A stretch of 64,000 bases of DNA from JBPYCR01 sp051846915 (GTDB lineage: Bacteria; Bacillota; Bacilli; Bacillales; Amphibacillaceae), in assembly GCF_051846915.1 (NCBI RefSeq), contig NZ_JBPYCR010000013.1, positions 14,149 through 78,148 on the forward strand. Direction: 5' to 3'. The notes under the pieces are model-generated. The model saw nothing but the letters and a program-made list of their open reading frames with translations. It did no database searches and had not been told where the DNA came from. This document shows positions 1 through 8,357 of this stretch, piece after piece. A program made the translations under genes and the position numbers. Each line of letters starts with the position of its first letter. The stretch's first letter is position 1.

Positions 1-324
1 AATAATAATGAAGATCATCAAGCAGCAAAACTGCAACAGTTATTTGCAGAGATTAACCATGAAGGAACAAAAGATGAACCAAATGAACCTGAAAACAATG
101 GGTCAAACAAAGATGATGATGCACAGGATATGATTGATAAAGTGGATATATTGAACTTGCCACCAAGAAGTGAAATACATGGAAGTAAAAATAAAAACAC
201 ACGGATTAAATTTAAAATGCCATTTATTAGAATAGTCGCTGTTATAATCCTATTGATCATCGTTTCAGGATTGGCTTATTATATGTACCTAAATGAATTG
301 CTTATATTTACTATATTTAGCTAA
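1..324 (+). CDS. 3' end of a small membrane protein gene (partial)
   Basis: Only the last 107 codons are in the window; the frame is open from base 1, so the start lies upstream. The visible part is an acidic, Asn/Glu/Asp-rich stretch, then a short basic segment after the motif LPPRSEIH, then one strongly hydrophobic membrane segment (about residues 78-97 of the fragment) and a short tail ending at TAA. This suggests a cytoplasmic N-terminus anchored by a C-terminal helix. The position just before ypbG and the LPPRSE-H motif recall the B. subtilis LysM protein YpbE, but no LysM domain follows the membrane segment. If related, this form is shortened. Function unknown. Confidence 0.6.
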   Translation, partial: NNNEDHQAAKLQQLFAEINHEGTKDEPNEPENNGSNKDDDAQDMIDKVDILNLPPRSEIHGSKNKNTRIKFKMPFIRIVAVIILLIIVSGLAYYMYLNELLIFTIFS

Positions 325-498
325 ATGTATTGGCTACTACATAATCAGCAGGAGTCATACTGGTTATTATAAATGTCATAATTATATGCTGATGAATCTG
401 CATATAATGTAACTAAGGCGATTCAAATTCCCTAATATTTTGTTCGATGGTAACCGCAACATGAAAATGTTCCGAAACTAGATCGGAGGAACTTAGTT

Positions 499-1263
499 TT
501 GTTATTAGCTGCCTTTTTCCTGCTGTTGATTTTAATTTTTTATATGATATATAAGGCACACTACGATATAATCAATTACCAAACAATCGTAGATAATAAA
601 TTGCCAACGGCTTTTAATGGGATGAGCATATTTTTTATAGCGGATATCCACCGCCGACTTATAAAGGATGCAACATTAAATAAGATCAGTCATCCTATTG
701 ATTTTGTTATGATCGGGGGAGATTTAACGGAAAAAGGTGTACCTTTTGAACGGACCAGAAAGAATATAACGAAACTCAAACGATGGAATGTTCCGATCTA
801 TTTTGTTATGGGGAATAACGATTATGAAGTGTTGCCGGGTACATTTGAAACCTTACTACAACAAGAAGGTGTTGTAGTGTTAAAGGATGATTTTACACAA
901 ATACATAAAAGAACGTCTTCTATATATTTGTATGGATTTGATTATGATCCTGATCATGCTAATCATTTATTTGTTAATTGGGATAAGGAGTCAGTCGCAT
1001 TTCGGATTTTGCTTACACATACACCTCGTTCATTTGAGGAGTTGCCTCATGAAATTCAGAATAAATTCAACATTGTATTTGCTGGTCATACGCATGGTGG
1101 TCAAATACGATTGGGTCCTCTTGGATTGTATCGAAACGGAGGATTAAGTAACGTCGGGGATACGAACGTGTTGATTAGTGAAGGATATGGGTATTCACTT
1201 TTACCCTTTCGACTACAAACAACAGCTGAATGCCATGTAATAACGCTTAAAGAAAAAGAGTGA
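499..1263 (+). CDS. ypbG: Membrane-anchored metallophosphoesterase, YpbG/YkuE type
   Basis: Predicted calcineurin-like metallophosphoesterase, 254 residues, with one N-terminal membrane helix (about 2-19) and an outward catalytic domain. The metal-binding set is complete: D49-x-H51, GGDLTEKG (73-80), GNND (105-108), H174 in THTP, and GHTH (196-199). It starts at a TTG 8 nt after GGAGGA (485-490); no better start lies near. Family members cleave phosphodiester or pyrophosphate bonds, often in lipid or nucleotide substrates; the substrate here cannot be read from sequence. It precedes mecB as in B. subtilis, where this gene is ypbG. Confidence 0.85.
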   Translation: MLLAAFFLLLILIFYMIYKAHYDIINYQTIVDNKLPTAFNGMSIFFIADIHRRLIKDATLNKISHPIDFVMIGGDLTEKGVPFERTRKNITKLKRWNVPIYFVMGNNDYEVLPGTFETLLQQEGVVVLKDDFTQIHKRTSSIYLYGFDYDPDHANHLFVNWDKESVAFRILLTHTPRSFEELPHEIQNKFNIVFAGHTHGGQIRLGPLGLYRNGGLSNVGDTNVLISEGYGYSLLPFRLQTTAECHVITLKEKE

Positions 1264-1331
1264 TCGGAAGACAGAGCAGAAGCGGTCTTACACACGGTAA
1301 CTCGTTAAACAATAGAATTAAATGATACAAG

Positions 1332-1359
1332 TTCAAATTTACATTGATCATCATATAAT
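1332..1359 (+). promoter_or_regulatory. Putative sigma-A promoter of mecB
   Basis: TTCAAA (1332-1337) and TATAAT (1354-1359) are separated by 16 nt, about 75 bp before the mecB start. The -10 is consensus and the -35 matches four of six. Inferred from sequence only. Confidence 0.5.
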
Positions 1360-1432
1360 GTAATACACAAATGATACCAACATAGCTTAATCTTATTCGA
1401 ATTAAAAGTTACATTATTTAGGAGGGTGCGGC

Positions 1433-2020
1433 ATGCGGATTGAGCGAGTTTCTGACGATCAATTTACCATTTTTTTAACCTTTGATGATTTAGTTGAACG
1501 TGGCTTTACACGCGATGATTTGTGGCGGGATGCGACAAATGTGAAGAATTTATTCAGCGACATGATGTATGAAGCAAGTACGGAACTGGAGTTTGAGTTA
1601 GAAGGTTTACTACTTGTGCATGTTCATTTAATGCAAGCACAAGGGATGCATATCATTGTTACACAAAAGGCAGATCCATTTGATTTTGATGAGGAATTTA
1701 TTGAAATGGAAGTTTTATTGGATGAGAGTAGAGAATTGATCTTTTACTTTGATGACTTTGAAGACGTTATTAAAGTGTCAGATCATTTATATACACGTAA
1801 TATAATAGATGGACAAATATATTTCTTTAATAATAACTATTATGTACTATTGGAACAAAAAGATTTGAAGCAAAATAAAGAAGATATTATTGCAATTATG
1901 TCAGAGTATTCGACACCGAGCATTATTACATCTTATCGATTAAAAGAATACGGAAAAGAAATTATTAATGCTCGTGCAATCGAGAAAATTGTTCACTATT
2001 TTCATCCAGATCACTCTTGA
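1433..2020 (+). CDS. mecB: ClpC adaptor protein, MecA family paralogue MecB/YpbH
   Basis: Adaptor of 195 residues that brings substrates to the ClpCP protease. The N-terminal block (MRIERVSDD, FLTFDDLVERGF, DLWRDA) and the central AQGMHIIVTQ block match the MecA/YpbH family. The short acidic linker and the gene position next to ypbG favour YpbH (MecB) over MecA, whose linker is longer. The C-terminal half (about 95-190) is the ClpC-binding domain. In B. subtilis MecA targets ComK, while YpbH affects competence and sporulation. The start has a strong AGGAGG 8 nt upstream. Confidence 0.88.
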   Translation: MRIERVSDDQFTIFLTFDDLVERGFTRDDLWRDATNVKNLFSDMMYEASTELEFELEGLLLVHVHLMQAQGMHIIVTQKADPFDFDEEFIEMEVLLDESRELIFYFDDFEDVIKVSDHLYTRNIIDGQIYFFNNNYYVLLEQKDLKQNKEDIIAIMSEYSTPSIITSYRLKEYGKEIINARAIEKIVHYFHPDHS

Positions 2021-2110
2021 AAATGATAGTATGTTACCCGTAAAAATGATACTATTTAATTAATCAAAAGGAATAAATAGATCAGTTTTAAGCGACAGGG
2101 AGTGTATGGT

Positions 2111-3034
2111 GTGAAAATAGCAGTTTTATATGGCGGTGTTTCGAAAGAGAGAGAAGTATCGTTATCATCAGGAAAAGGTATTATAGAAGCTTTGAAACAA
2201 AATGGACATGAAGTCGTTCCCATTGATTTTCATCCAGATAAGTTGGAGAAAATTATTGAACTTGATGTAGATATTGTGTTTATTGGATTGCATGGAAAAT
2301 TTGGCGAGGACGGTACAATTCAAGGTTTATTGGATTTATTACGTATCCCTTATGTTGGATCTGGTGTTCTTGCTTCTGCTTTAGCGATGGATAAATCAAA
2401 AGCAAAGGAAATATTTTCATTGAATAAAATCCCGGTTGCTAACAGTAATGTGTATACCGTAAACGATGCTACAAATATAGAGGAAATAGCGAAGCAAATT
2501 AAACTAAATTATACTCCGCCATTTGTAATTAAGCCAAACAGAGAAGGTTCCACCCTTGGTTTGACAATTATTAAAAATGAAGAGCAAATAAATCCTGCAA
2601 TTCAAAACGCTGCGGCAAGTGACGACAAAGTGTTAGTAGAAGAGTTTTTAGAAGGGATTGAGATTACAGTACCGGTACTTGGATCCATCGGTAAGGAGCA
2701 AGCTTTGCCAGTAATCGAAATTATCCCGAAAAATGATTTGTATGACTATGATGCAAAGTATTCGGTAGGTGGTAGTGAGCATGTTATCCCTGCAAATATT
2801 AGCGATGCATTGACAGAAAAAATTCAACAATACGCTGTTCAAGCACATCAGCTGTTAGGTTGCGAAACGTACTCGCGAGCTGATTTTATTTTAACAAAAG
2901 AAAATATTCCTTATATTCTAGAAGTAAACACATTGCCCGGTATGACACCGACCAGTTTATTTCCAGATTCAGCAAAAGTAAATGGGATGAGTTACGAAGA
3001 AATGATTGAGGCTTTCGTCCAACTTTCAATGTAA
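2111..3034 (+). CDS. ddl: D-alanine--D-alanine ligase
   Basis: ATP-grasp ligase joining two D-alanines for the peptidoglycan stem peptide, in the cytoplasm; 307 residues. Visible marks are the N-terminal LYGGVSKEREVS, HGKFGEDGTIQG, the glycine-rich EGSTLGL, the omega-loop with a KY pair (KYSVGGSEH) that indicates D-Ala-D-Ala rather than D-Ala-D-lactate specificity, and the metal/ATP end LEVNTLPGMTP. I chose the GTG at 2111 because GGGAG (2098-2102) sits 8 nt before it; an in-frame GTG at 2102 overlaps that site. In B. subtilis ddl lies elsewhere, so its place between mecB and gudB is a local difference. Confidence 0.93.
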   Translation: MKIAVLYGGVSKEREVSLSSGKGIIEALKQNGHEVVPIDFHPDKLEKIIELDVDIVFIGLHGKFGEDGTIQGLLDLLRIPYVGSGVLASALAMDKSKAKEIFSLNKIPVANSNVYTVNDATNIEEIAKQIKLNYTPPFVIKPNREGSTLGLTIIKNEEQINPAIQNAAASDDKVLVEEFLEGIEITVPVLGSIGKEQALPVIEIIPKNDLYDYDAKYSVGGSEHVIPANISDALTEKIQQYAVQAHQLLGCETYSRADFILTKENIPYILEVNTLPGMTPTSLFPDSAKVNGMSYEEMIEAFVQLSM

Positions 3035-3073
3035 AATTTATTTCAGTAATTTGCAAAAGTTTATTTCATATTA

Positions 3074-3101
3074 TTGATTATTTATAATGAAAGTGTATAC
3101 T
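3074..3101 (+). promoter_or_regulatory. Putative sigma-A promoter of gudB
   Basis: TTGATT (3074-3079), a 16-nt spacer and TATACT (3096-3101), about 57 bp before the glutamate dehydrogenase start. The leader is short, with no obvious riboswitch. Confidence 0.55.
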
Positions 3102-3157
3102 AATCACTGAGTAGAGCTATTATAAAATATTTATTAGACAATCTAGGAGGTAAATTT

Positions 3158-4438
3158 ATGGTAGCCGATAAAGCAGCAGATTCTTCCCAGGAAAATACAG
3201 AAAAAATGGATGTACTGACTTCAACACGAGCTGTTGTTAAAGATGCATTAGAGAGACTAGGTTATCCAAATGAACTGTATGAGTTGTTGAAAGATTCACT
3301 TCGTATGCTGACAGTTCGTATCCCTGTAAGGATGGATGACGGGTCTATCAAAGTTTTTACTGGCTATCGTGCCCAACATAATGATGCGGTCGGTCCAACT
3401 AAAGGGGGCGTAAGATTCCATCCGGACGTTACGGAAAAAGAAGTTAACGCGTTGGCGATCTGGATGAGTTTGAAAGCAGGCATTGTAGATTTGCCTTATG
3501 GTGGTGGTAAAGGCGGTATTATTTGCGACCCGCGAGAAATGTCCTTTCGAGAGCTTGAGGGATTAAGCCGTGGCTATGTTCGAGCAATAAGCCAAATTGT
3601 TGGACCAACAAAAGATATACCAGCACCTGATGTATTTACAAATTCGCAAATTATGGCCTGGATGATGGATGAGTATAGCCGAATTGATGAATTTAACAAC
3701 CCAGGATTCATTACGGGTAAACCAATCGTATTAGGCGGCTCACACGGAAGGGAATCTGCAACTGCAAAAGGTGTGACCATTTGCATTGAGGAAGCTGCTA
3801 AAAAAAGAGGCTTTGAAATAAAAGGAGCAAGAGTAGTTGTTCAAGGTTTTGGTAATGCAGGGAGCTTTTTAGCTAAATTTTTGCATGAAGCAGGTGCGAA
3901 AGTGATCGGAATATCCGATGCGTATGGGGCTTTGCATGATCCGGATGGCCTTGATATTGATTATTTGCTCGATAGAAGAGACAGTTTTGGTACAGTAACA
4001 AAGCTTTTTGACAAAACAATAACGAATGAGGATTTACTGGAACTTGATTGTGATATTTTAGTTCCTGCCGCAGTCCAAAATCAAATTACTGAACATAACG
4101 CACATAACATAAAAGCAAATATTGTAGTTGAAGCTGCAAATGGCCCGACAACGATGGATGCTACAAAGATATTGACAGATAGAGGTATTTTATTAGTACC
4201 GGATGTATTGGCTTCTGCAGGCGGCGTTACCGTTTCGTATTTTGAGTGGGTACAAAATAACCAAGGATACTACTGGCCTGAGGATGAAATCGAAGAGAAA
4301 CTTTATAAAGCAATGATTAAAGCTTTTAATGCCATATACAATACAGCTGAAACACGCGGAATTGATATGCGTCTCGCTGCATATATGGTTGGGGTAAGAA
4401 AAATGGCCGAAGCTTCACGCTATCGTGGCTGGATTTAA
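3158..4438 (+). CDS. gudB: NAD-specific glutamate dehydrogenase (GudB/RocG)
   Basis: Hexameric cytoplasmic dehydrogenase interconverting glutamate with 2-oxoglutarate and ammonia; in bacilli it mainly degrades glutamate. 426 residues. Seen: GPTKGGVRFHPDV, the catalytic-lysine region PYGGGKGGI, the Rossmann motif GFGNAG and the C-terminal VSYFEWVQN. The gene order (ddl, gudB, ypdA) matches gudB rather than rocG. The three-residue tandem duplication that inactivates GudB in laboratory B. subtilis is absent (EKEVNALAIWM here), so the enzyme should be active. AGGAGGT lies 8 nt before the ATG; it ends at a strong terminator and appears monocistronic. Confidence 0.95.
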   Translation: MVADKAADSSQENTEKMDVLTSTRAVVKDALERLGYPNELYELLKDSLRMLTVRIPVRMDDGSIKVFTGYRAQHNDAVGPTKGGVRFHPDVTEKEVNALAIWMSLKAGIVDLPYGGGKGGIICDPREMSFRELEGLSRGYVRAISQIVGPTKDIPAPDVFTNSQIMAWMMDEYSRIDEFNNPGFITGKPIVLGGSHGRESATAKGVTICIEEAAKKRGFEIKGARVVVQGFGNAGSFLAKFLHEAGAKVIGISDAYGALHDPDGLDIDYLLDRRDSFGTVTKLFDKTITNEDLLELDCDILVPAAVQNQITEHNAHNIKANIVVEAANGPTTMDATKILTDRGILLVPDVLASAGGVTVSYFEWVQNNQGYYWPEDEIEEKLYKAMIKAFNAIYNTAETRGIDMRLAAYMVGVRKMAEASRYRGWI

Positions 4439-4454
4439 AATCTAAGATTACGAC

Positions 4455-4486
4455 AAAAACTCCTAACATTATGATTAGGAGTTTTT
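4455..4486 (+). terminator. Rho-independent terminator of gudB
   Basis: Perfect 12-bp stem AAAAACTCCTAA / TTAGGAGTTTTT around an 8-nt loop, ending in a T run, 17 bp after the gudB stop codon. Confidence 0.9.
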
Positions 4487-4501
4487 TGGTTTAACGCATA
4501 A

Positions 4502-4941
4502 AGAAAAGCGCAAGCGCCCTGCCTAGAAACGTAGCGACTGCGCCAGACGGGAGCTGGTGGTTCGATGTCGCCACGCAAAGTGGCGGTTTTAATCGAACAT
4601 TCCCATATACCCTAAGATAAAGGAATCATGCCCCTGCAAAAGGGGATACGTGAGTTGGGCGCAAAGCCCGTTTTTAGTTGGCCTTCCTTTGTCTTACCGA
4701 ATCGATGATAACTTTCACCCAAGGGCATAAGGGCGACTAAGCCTCTGGCTAAAGACATCGGCAAGTCTTCTTTATCGCAAGGCGCTGCGGGAAGTCGCCT
4801 AGTTTCTGGGCTGGCAGGCTTAGAACGCCACGTCTTGTGGTGCCGCCTGGGACTGCGCGTAAATGCTCGCCCCACCGAAAAGATTTGCACTAGAACATCC
4901 TGTACGTCGAAGCTAGACAGCTATGCACAAAATTATATACA
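4502..4941 (+). repeat. GC-rich dispersed repeat, copy R1 (long form)
   Basis: About 440 bp of clearly higher GC than its surroundings. The left end AAGAAAAGCGCAAGCGCC and the right end with GCTAGACAGCTATGCAC are shared with R2 (near 36.1 kb) and R3 (near 58.6 kb); R3 matches R1 over most of its length in reverse orientation. R1 has two extra stretches that R3 lacks: about 4545-4680, rich in hairpins, and about 4835-4880. It holds three hairpins with the identical loop GCAAA (4569-4585, 4631-4645, 4657-4669); the first and third are followed by TTTT or TTTTT. No terminal inverted repeats or transposase are seen. Its right end carries a promoter-like TAGACA/TATACA pair. No credible protein is encoded. 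Confidence 0.85.
4914..4941 (+). promoter_or_regulatory. Outward-facing promoter-like end of repeat R1, reading into ypdA
   Basis: TAGACA (4914-4919; five of six to consensus), 16 nt, TATACA (4936-4941). It lies at the right edge of repeat R1, 32 bp before the ypdA ATG. R2 and R3 have the same arrangement. Confidence 0.5.
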
Positions 4942-4972
4942 TTCTTATCTTGTAAAAAAGGAAGTGCAAGTG

Positions 4973-5947
4973 ATGAATAATGAACATACAATTATTATTG
5001 GCGGCGGTCCCTGTGGTTTATCCTGTGCACTTGAATTGCAAAAACATGGCATACAACCACTAATCATTGAAAAGGCTGGAATTGTAAATACGATCTATAA
5101 CTTTCCTACCCATCAAACCTTTTTCAGTACAAGTAAAAAGTTAGAAATAGGAGAGATTCCTTTCATTACAGATAAACTAAAACCGGTTCGTAGCCAAGCT
5201 TTGGCTTATTACCGCGAGGTTGCTAAAAGAAGTAAGCTGCGAATTTACACGTATGAAAAAGTTCAAGATGTAACGAAGATTGGTCGAACATTTGAAGTCT
5301 TGACAGAAAAAGATTCAGGAGAGCAATGTACCTATCATGCAAAAAATATAATTGTTGCTACCGGTTATTATGATCAGCCAAATAAATTGAATATTCCCGG
5401 CGGAACCTTGCCAAAGGTTAGCCATTATTTTAAGGAAGCACACCCTTACTTTGATAAAGATGTTACAGTGATTGGTGGAAAAAATTCAGCAGTAGATACC
5501 TCGTTGGCTCTATATAAAGCGGGCGCAAGAATTACTGTTTTATACCGTGGCAATGACTACTCCAAGAGTATTAAACCATGGATACTGCCTGATTTCGATT
5601 CATTGGTCAAAAAAGAAGTAATAAATATGGAGTTTAGTGCACGTGTTACAAAAATCACAACAAACCATGTGCATTTTGAAACGAATGGCAGATCAAAAAA
5701 AGTTAAAAATGACTTTGTTTTTGCCATGACCGGTTATAGACCAGACACAAATTTCATGGAATCGATCGGAATAAATATTAATCCCACCAGCGGAAAGCCG
5801 AGCTATCATGAATCAACATACGAAACAAATGTGAAAGGAATATACGTAGCTGGAGTCGTTGTATCTGGATATAATGGGAATGAAACTTTTATCGAAAACG
5901 GAAGATTCCATGGAGAAAAAATAGCATCAGCCATTATGGAAAATTAA
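4973..5947 (+). CDS. ypdA: Bacillithiol disulfide reductase YpdA (Bdr)
   Basis: FAD- and NADPH-dependent flavoprotein that reduces oxidised bacillithiol, the low-molecular-weight thiol of Bacillaceae; 324 residues. The FAD-binding loop GGGPCGL (10-16) contains Cys14, the residue linked to activity in the Staphylococcus aureus enzyme, and a second nucleotide motif VIGGKNSAVD follows in the middle. It lacks the CxxC of thioredoxin reductase, which separates it from TrxB. The chosen ATG gives the expected family N-terminus; the open frame runs further upstream, but only into repeat R1. bshA, a bacillithiol synthesis gene, is also in this window. Confidence 0.92.
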   Translation: MNNEHTIIIGGGPCGLSCALELQKHGIQPLIIEKAGIVNTIYNFPTHQTFFSTSKKLEIGEIPFITDKLKPVRSQALAYYREVAKRSKLRIYTYEKVQDVTKIGRTFEVLTEKDSGEQCTYHAKNIIVATGYYDQPNKLNIPGGTLPKVSHYFKEAHPYFDKDVTVIGGKNSAVDTSLALYKAGARITVLYRGNDYSKSIKPWILPDFDSLVKKEVINMEFSARVTKITTNHVHFETNGRSKKVKNDFVFAMTGYRPDTNFMESIGININPTSGKPSYHESTYETNVKGIYVAGVVVSGYNGNETFIENGRFHGEKIASAIMEN

Positions 5948-5959
5948 ATGTTTATCATT

Positions 5960-6000
5960 AGAACTCTTTCTTTAAATGGAGAAAGGGTTCTTCTTATTTT
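5960..6000 (+). terminator. Terminator of ypdA
   Basis: Stem AGAACTCTTTCT / AGAAAGGGTTCT (5960-5971, 5980-5991; one G-T pair) with an 8-nt loop, followed by the T-rich TCTTATTTTT. Confidence 0.8.
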
Positions 6001-6069
6001 TCATGAATAAAAAAACTCTTTTCACAGAAAATAGGTGTACAACCAATATTTTTTGTGGGAGGAAAAAAG

Positions 6070-6903
6070 ATGAAACGAAAAAAACTGTTCCTTTTATTCA
6101 TTGGCTTTATTGTTTTTTCGTTCGGATATCATCCGTCAAATTCTATACACACAGTGCAAGCATTCAGTTCTCAAGTAATTCAACAAGGAGCAGTTGGTGA
6201 AGATGTCATTGAATTGCAAGCAAGGCTCCAGTATATCGGGTATTACAACGGAAAAGTTGATGGAGTTTTTGGATGGGGAACCTATTGGGCATTACGAAAT
6301 TTCCAGTATGAATTTGGATTGGAAATTGATGGAATGGCAGGTGCCACGACAAAACAAAAACTGGCTGATGTAACAAAATACAATGAAAAATACGTTAAGC
6401 AACAAATAAATGCCGGGAATAAATTTACACATTATGGTGGTGCGGAACAATCTGATAATCAATCACAAAAAGATTCGGGTAAAAAGGAAACGGGAGAAAA
6501 GCAAACAGAAAAGCCTCAATCAACCGCGGTTAACGTTCCTAAAGGATACTCACAAAATGATATTAAACTATTGGCGAACGCAGTCCACGGAGAAGCAAGA
6601 GGGGAACCATATGTCGGACAAGTTGCGGTTGCAGCGGTTATATTGAATAGAGTAAAAAGTCCTACGTTTCCCAATACAGCATCCGGAGTAATTTTTGAAC
6701 CGAGGGCATTTACTGCTGTAGCAGACGGTCAAATATGGCTTACACCAAATGAAAGTGCAAAACGGGCAGTTCTGGACGCGATCAATGGATGGGACCCTTC
6801 AGGAAATGCACTCTATTATTTTAACCCAGATACCGCTACATCAGGTTGGATATGGACTCGCCCGCAAATCAAGAAAATTGGCAAGCATATATTTTGTAAA
6901 TAG
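6070..6903 (+). CDS. sleB: Spore cortex-lytic enzyme SleB
   Basis: Lytic transglycosylase that degrades spore cortex peptidoglycan containing muramic-delta-lactam during germination. 277 residues: signal peptide (1-31, VQA end), peptidoglycan-binding domain (about 35-100, ARLQYIGYYNGKVDG, GTYWALRNFQ), a Lys/Glu-rich linker, and a hydrolase domain (about 160-277) with the catalytic-glutamate motif HGEARGE. The ATG at 6070 is preceded by GGGAGG; a GTG at 6055 overlaps that site and was rejected. ypeB follows after 15 bp, the conserved sleB-ypeB pair. Expression is expected in the forespore under sigma-G; TGAATA at 6004-6009 could be a -35 but the -10 is unclear. Confidence 0.95.
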   Translation: MKRKKLFLLFIGFIVFSFGYHPSNSIHTVQAFSSQVIQQGAVGEDVIELQARLQYIGYYNGKVDGVFGWGTYWALRNFQYEFGLEIDGMAGATTKQKLADVTKYNEKYVKQQINAGNKFTHYGGAEQSDNQSQKDSGKKETGEKQTEKPQSTAVNVPKGYSQNDIKLLANAVHGEARGEPYVGQVAVAAVILNRVKSPTFPNTASGVIFEPRAFTAVADGQIWLTPNESAKRAVLDAINGWDPSGNALYYFNPDTATSGWIWTRPQIKKIGKHIFCK

Positions 6904-6918
6904 AAAGGTGTGAAGTAA

Positions 6919-8250
6919 ATGATTCGGGGCATAATTATAGGAGTTCTTTCTATAGGTGTAATTGGACTTGGGTATTTTGGATACCAAGAACATCAAGAAA
7001 AAAATGCAATTTTGATCCAGGCAGAAAATACGTATCAGCGATCCTTTCATGAACTTAGTTATCATATGGATATACTACATGACAAAATTGGTACGTCACT
7101 GGCAATGAACTCTGAAGATAGACTGTCGCCACAATTTGTTGATATTTGGCGAATAACTTCCGAAGCACTTTCCAATGTAGGTCAGTTACCTTTGACACTA
7201 CTGCCATTCAATAAAACAGAAGAATTTCTTTCTGATATCGGTGATTTCACGTACCGTACAGCTGTACGGGATTTAAATGATGACCCATTAACCGATGAGG
7301 AATTAACAATTTTTAAAGATCTTTATAAACAAGCGGGGGATATAAAAGATGAATTGCGCCAAGTGCAGCATGTCGTATTGAAAGATAATTTAAGATGGAT
7401 GGATGTGCAACTGGCACTTGCGACAGAAGATCAACAATCGGACAACACCATTATTGATGGATTTAAAACGGTTGAAAAAAAGGTTGAAGGTTTTTCGGAA
7501 GGAAGTACGGATTTTGCCGCTCTTGGAGCAACAACAAAGGAGCATCAATATAAAAATATTTCCGGTGAAAAAATAAGTGAAAAAGAAGCATTGAAAATAA
7601 GTAAAGAATTATTTCAAACTAAAAATGAAAAAAATGTAACAATTGCTGAAAGTGGGGAGGGGGCTGATGTACCCACATACAGTATTTCATATAAAAACGA
7701 AAATAAGAATGCCTATATGGATATGACACAACAAGGTGGACATCCCATTACCATTTTAGTGGAAAGACCATTGCAAGATAAAGAATTAAGTTTGAATAAA
7801 GGGCTGCAGAAAGCTGAAAATTACTTGAAGCAATTTGAATTTGAAAATATGCAAATTTATCAAAGTACAGAATTTGACGGAATTGGTGTTTACTCCTTTT
7901 TGTATCAAGAAGATAATGTTCGGGTTTATTCCGACGCAATAGAAGTGAAGGTAGCGCTGGATAATGGAGATATATTAGGTTTAACAGCTAGAAACTATTT
8001 TATGAATCATGAGGATCGAAATATAGCCCAACCAAAATTGACCGCTGAAGAGGCGAGGGATAAAGTTAATAGTCAAGTCGACATAAAAGAGGAGCATATG
8101 GCGATTATCGACAACGATCTCGGCGAGGAAGTGCTAACGTATGAATTTTTAGGTGTTTTAAATAATGAAACCTATCGTATTTTTATCAATGCATTAAATG
8201 GCACAGAAGAAAAAGTAGAAAAATTATCAGGAGCGGAAGGAATATTTTAA
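6919..8250 (+). CDS. ypeB: Germination protein YpeB
   Basis: 443-residue spore protein needed for SleB to be stably present and held inactive in dormant spores. It has an N-terminal membrane helix (about 4-20), a helical middle region (about 25-190), and C-terminal PepSY-type repeats (about 195-440), including KISEKEALKISKELF and LTAEEARDKVN. The ATG follows AAAGGTG 8 nt upstream. It lies directly after sleB with no terminator between and is probably co-transcribed. Length and order match other bacilli. Confidence 0.93.
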   Translation: MIRGIIIGVLSIGVIGLGYFGYQEHQEKNAILIQAENTYQRSFHELSYHMDILHDKIGTSLAMNSEDRLSPQFVDIWRITSEALSNVGQLPLTLLPFNKTEEFLSDIGDFTYRTAVRDLNDDPLTDEELTIFKDLYKQAGDIKDELRQVQHVVLKDNLRWMDVQLALATEDQQSDNTIIDGFKTVEKKVEGFSEGSTDFAALGATTKEHQYKNISGEKISEKEALKISKELFQTKNEKNVTIAESGEGADVPTYSISYKNENKNAYMDMTQQGGHPITILVERPLQDKELSLNKGLQKAENYLKQFEFENMQIYQSTEFDGIGVYSFLYQEDNVRVYSDAIEVKVALDNGDILGLTARNYFMNHEDRNIAQPKLTAEEARDKVNSQVDIKEEHMAIIDNDLGEEVLTYEFLGVLNNETYRIFINALNGTEEKVEKLSGAEGIF

Positions 8251-8357
8251 ATAATCCTTTTCTTTTTAGAAAACTTCTGTAATAATAGGCATATGGAACT
8301 ATGTAAATTAGACTTTTTATAGTTCTTAGTGCTTGGTTATTTGCAGGGGGGATACAT

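Noticed and set aside
2029..2060. Possible terminator after mecB (ATAGTAT / ATACTAT)
   Set aside because: Seven A/T-rich pairs with a long loop and no real T run; too weak.
4612..4890. Reading frame of 92 residues on the minus strand within R1
   Set aside because: It lies wholly in the GC-rich repeat, has no ribosome site, is Pro/Arg-rich without a pattern, and is broken in R3 by the differing segments.
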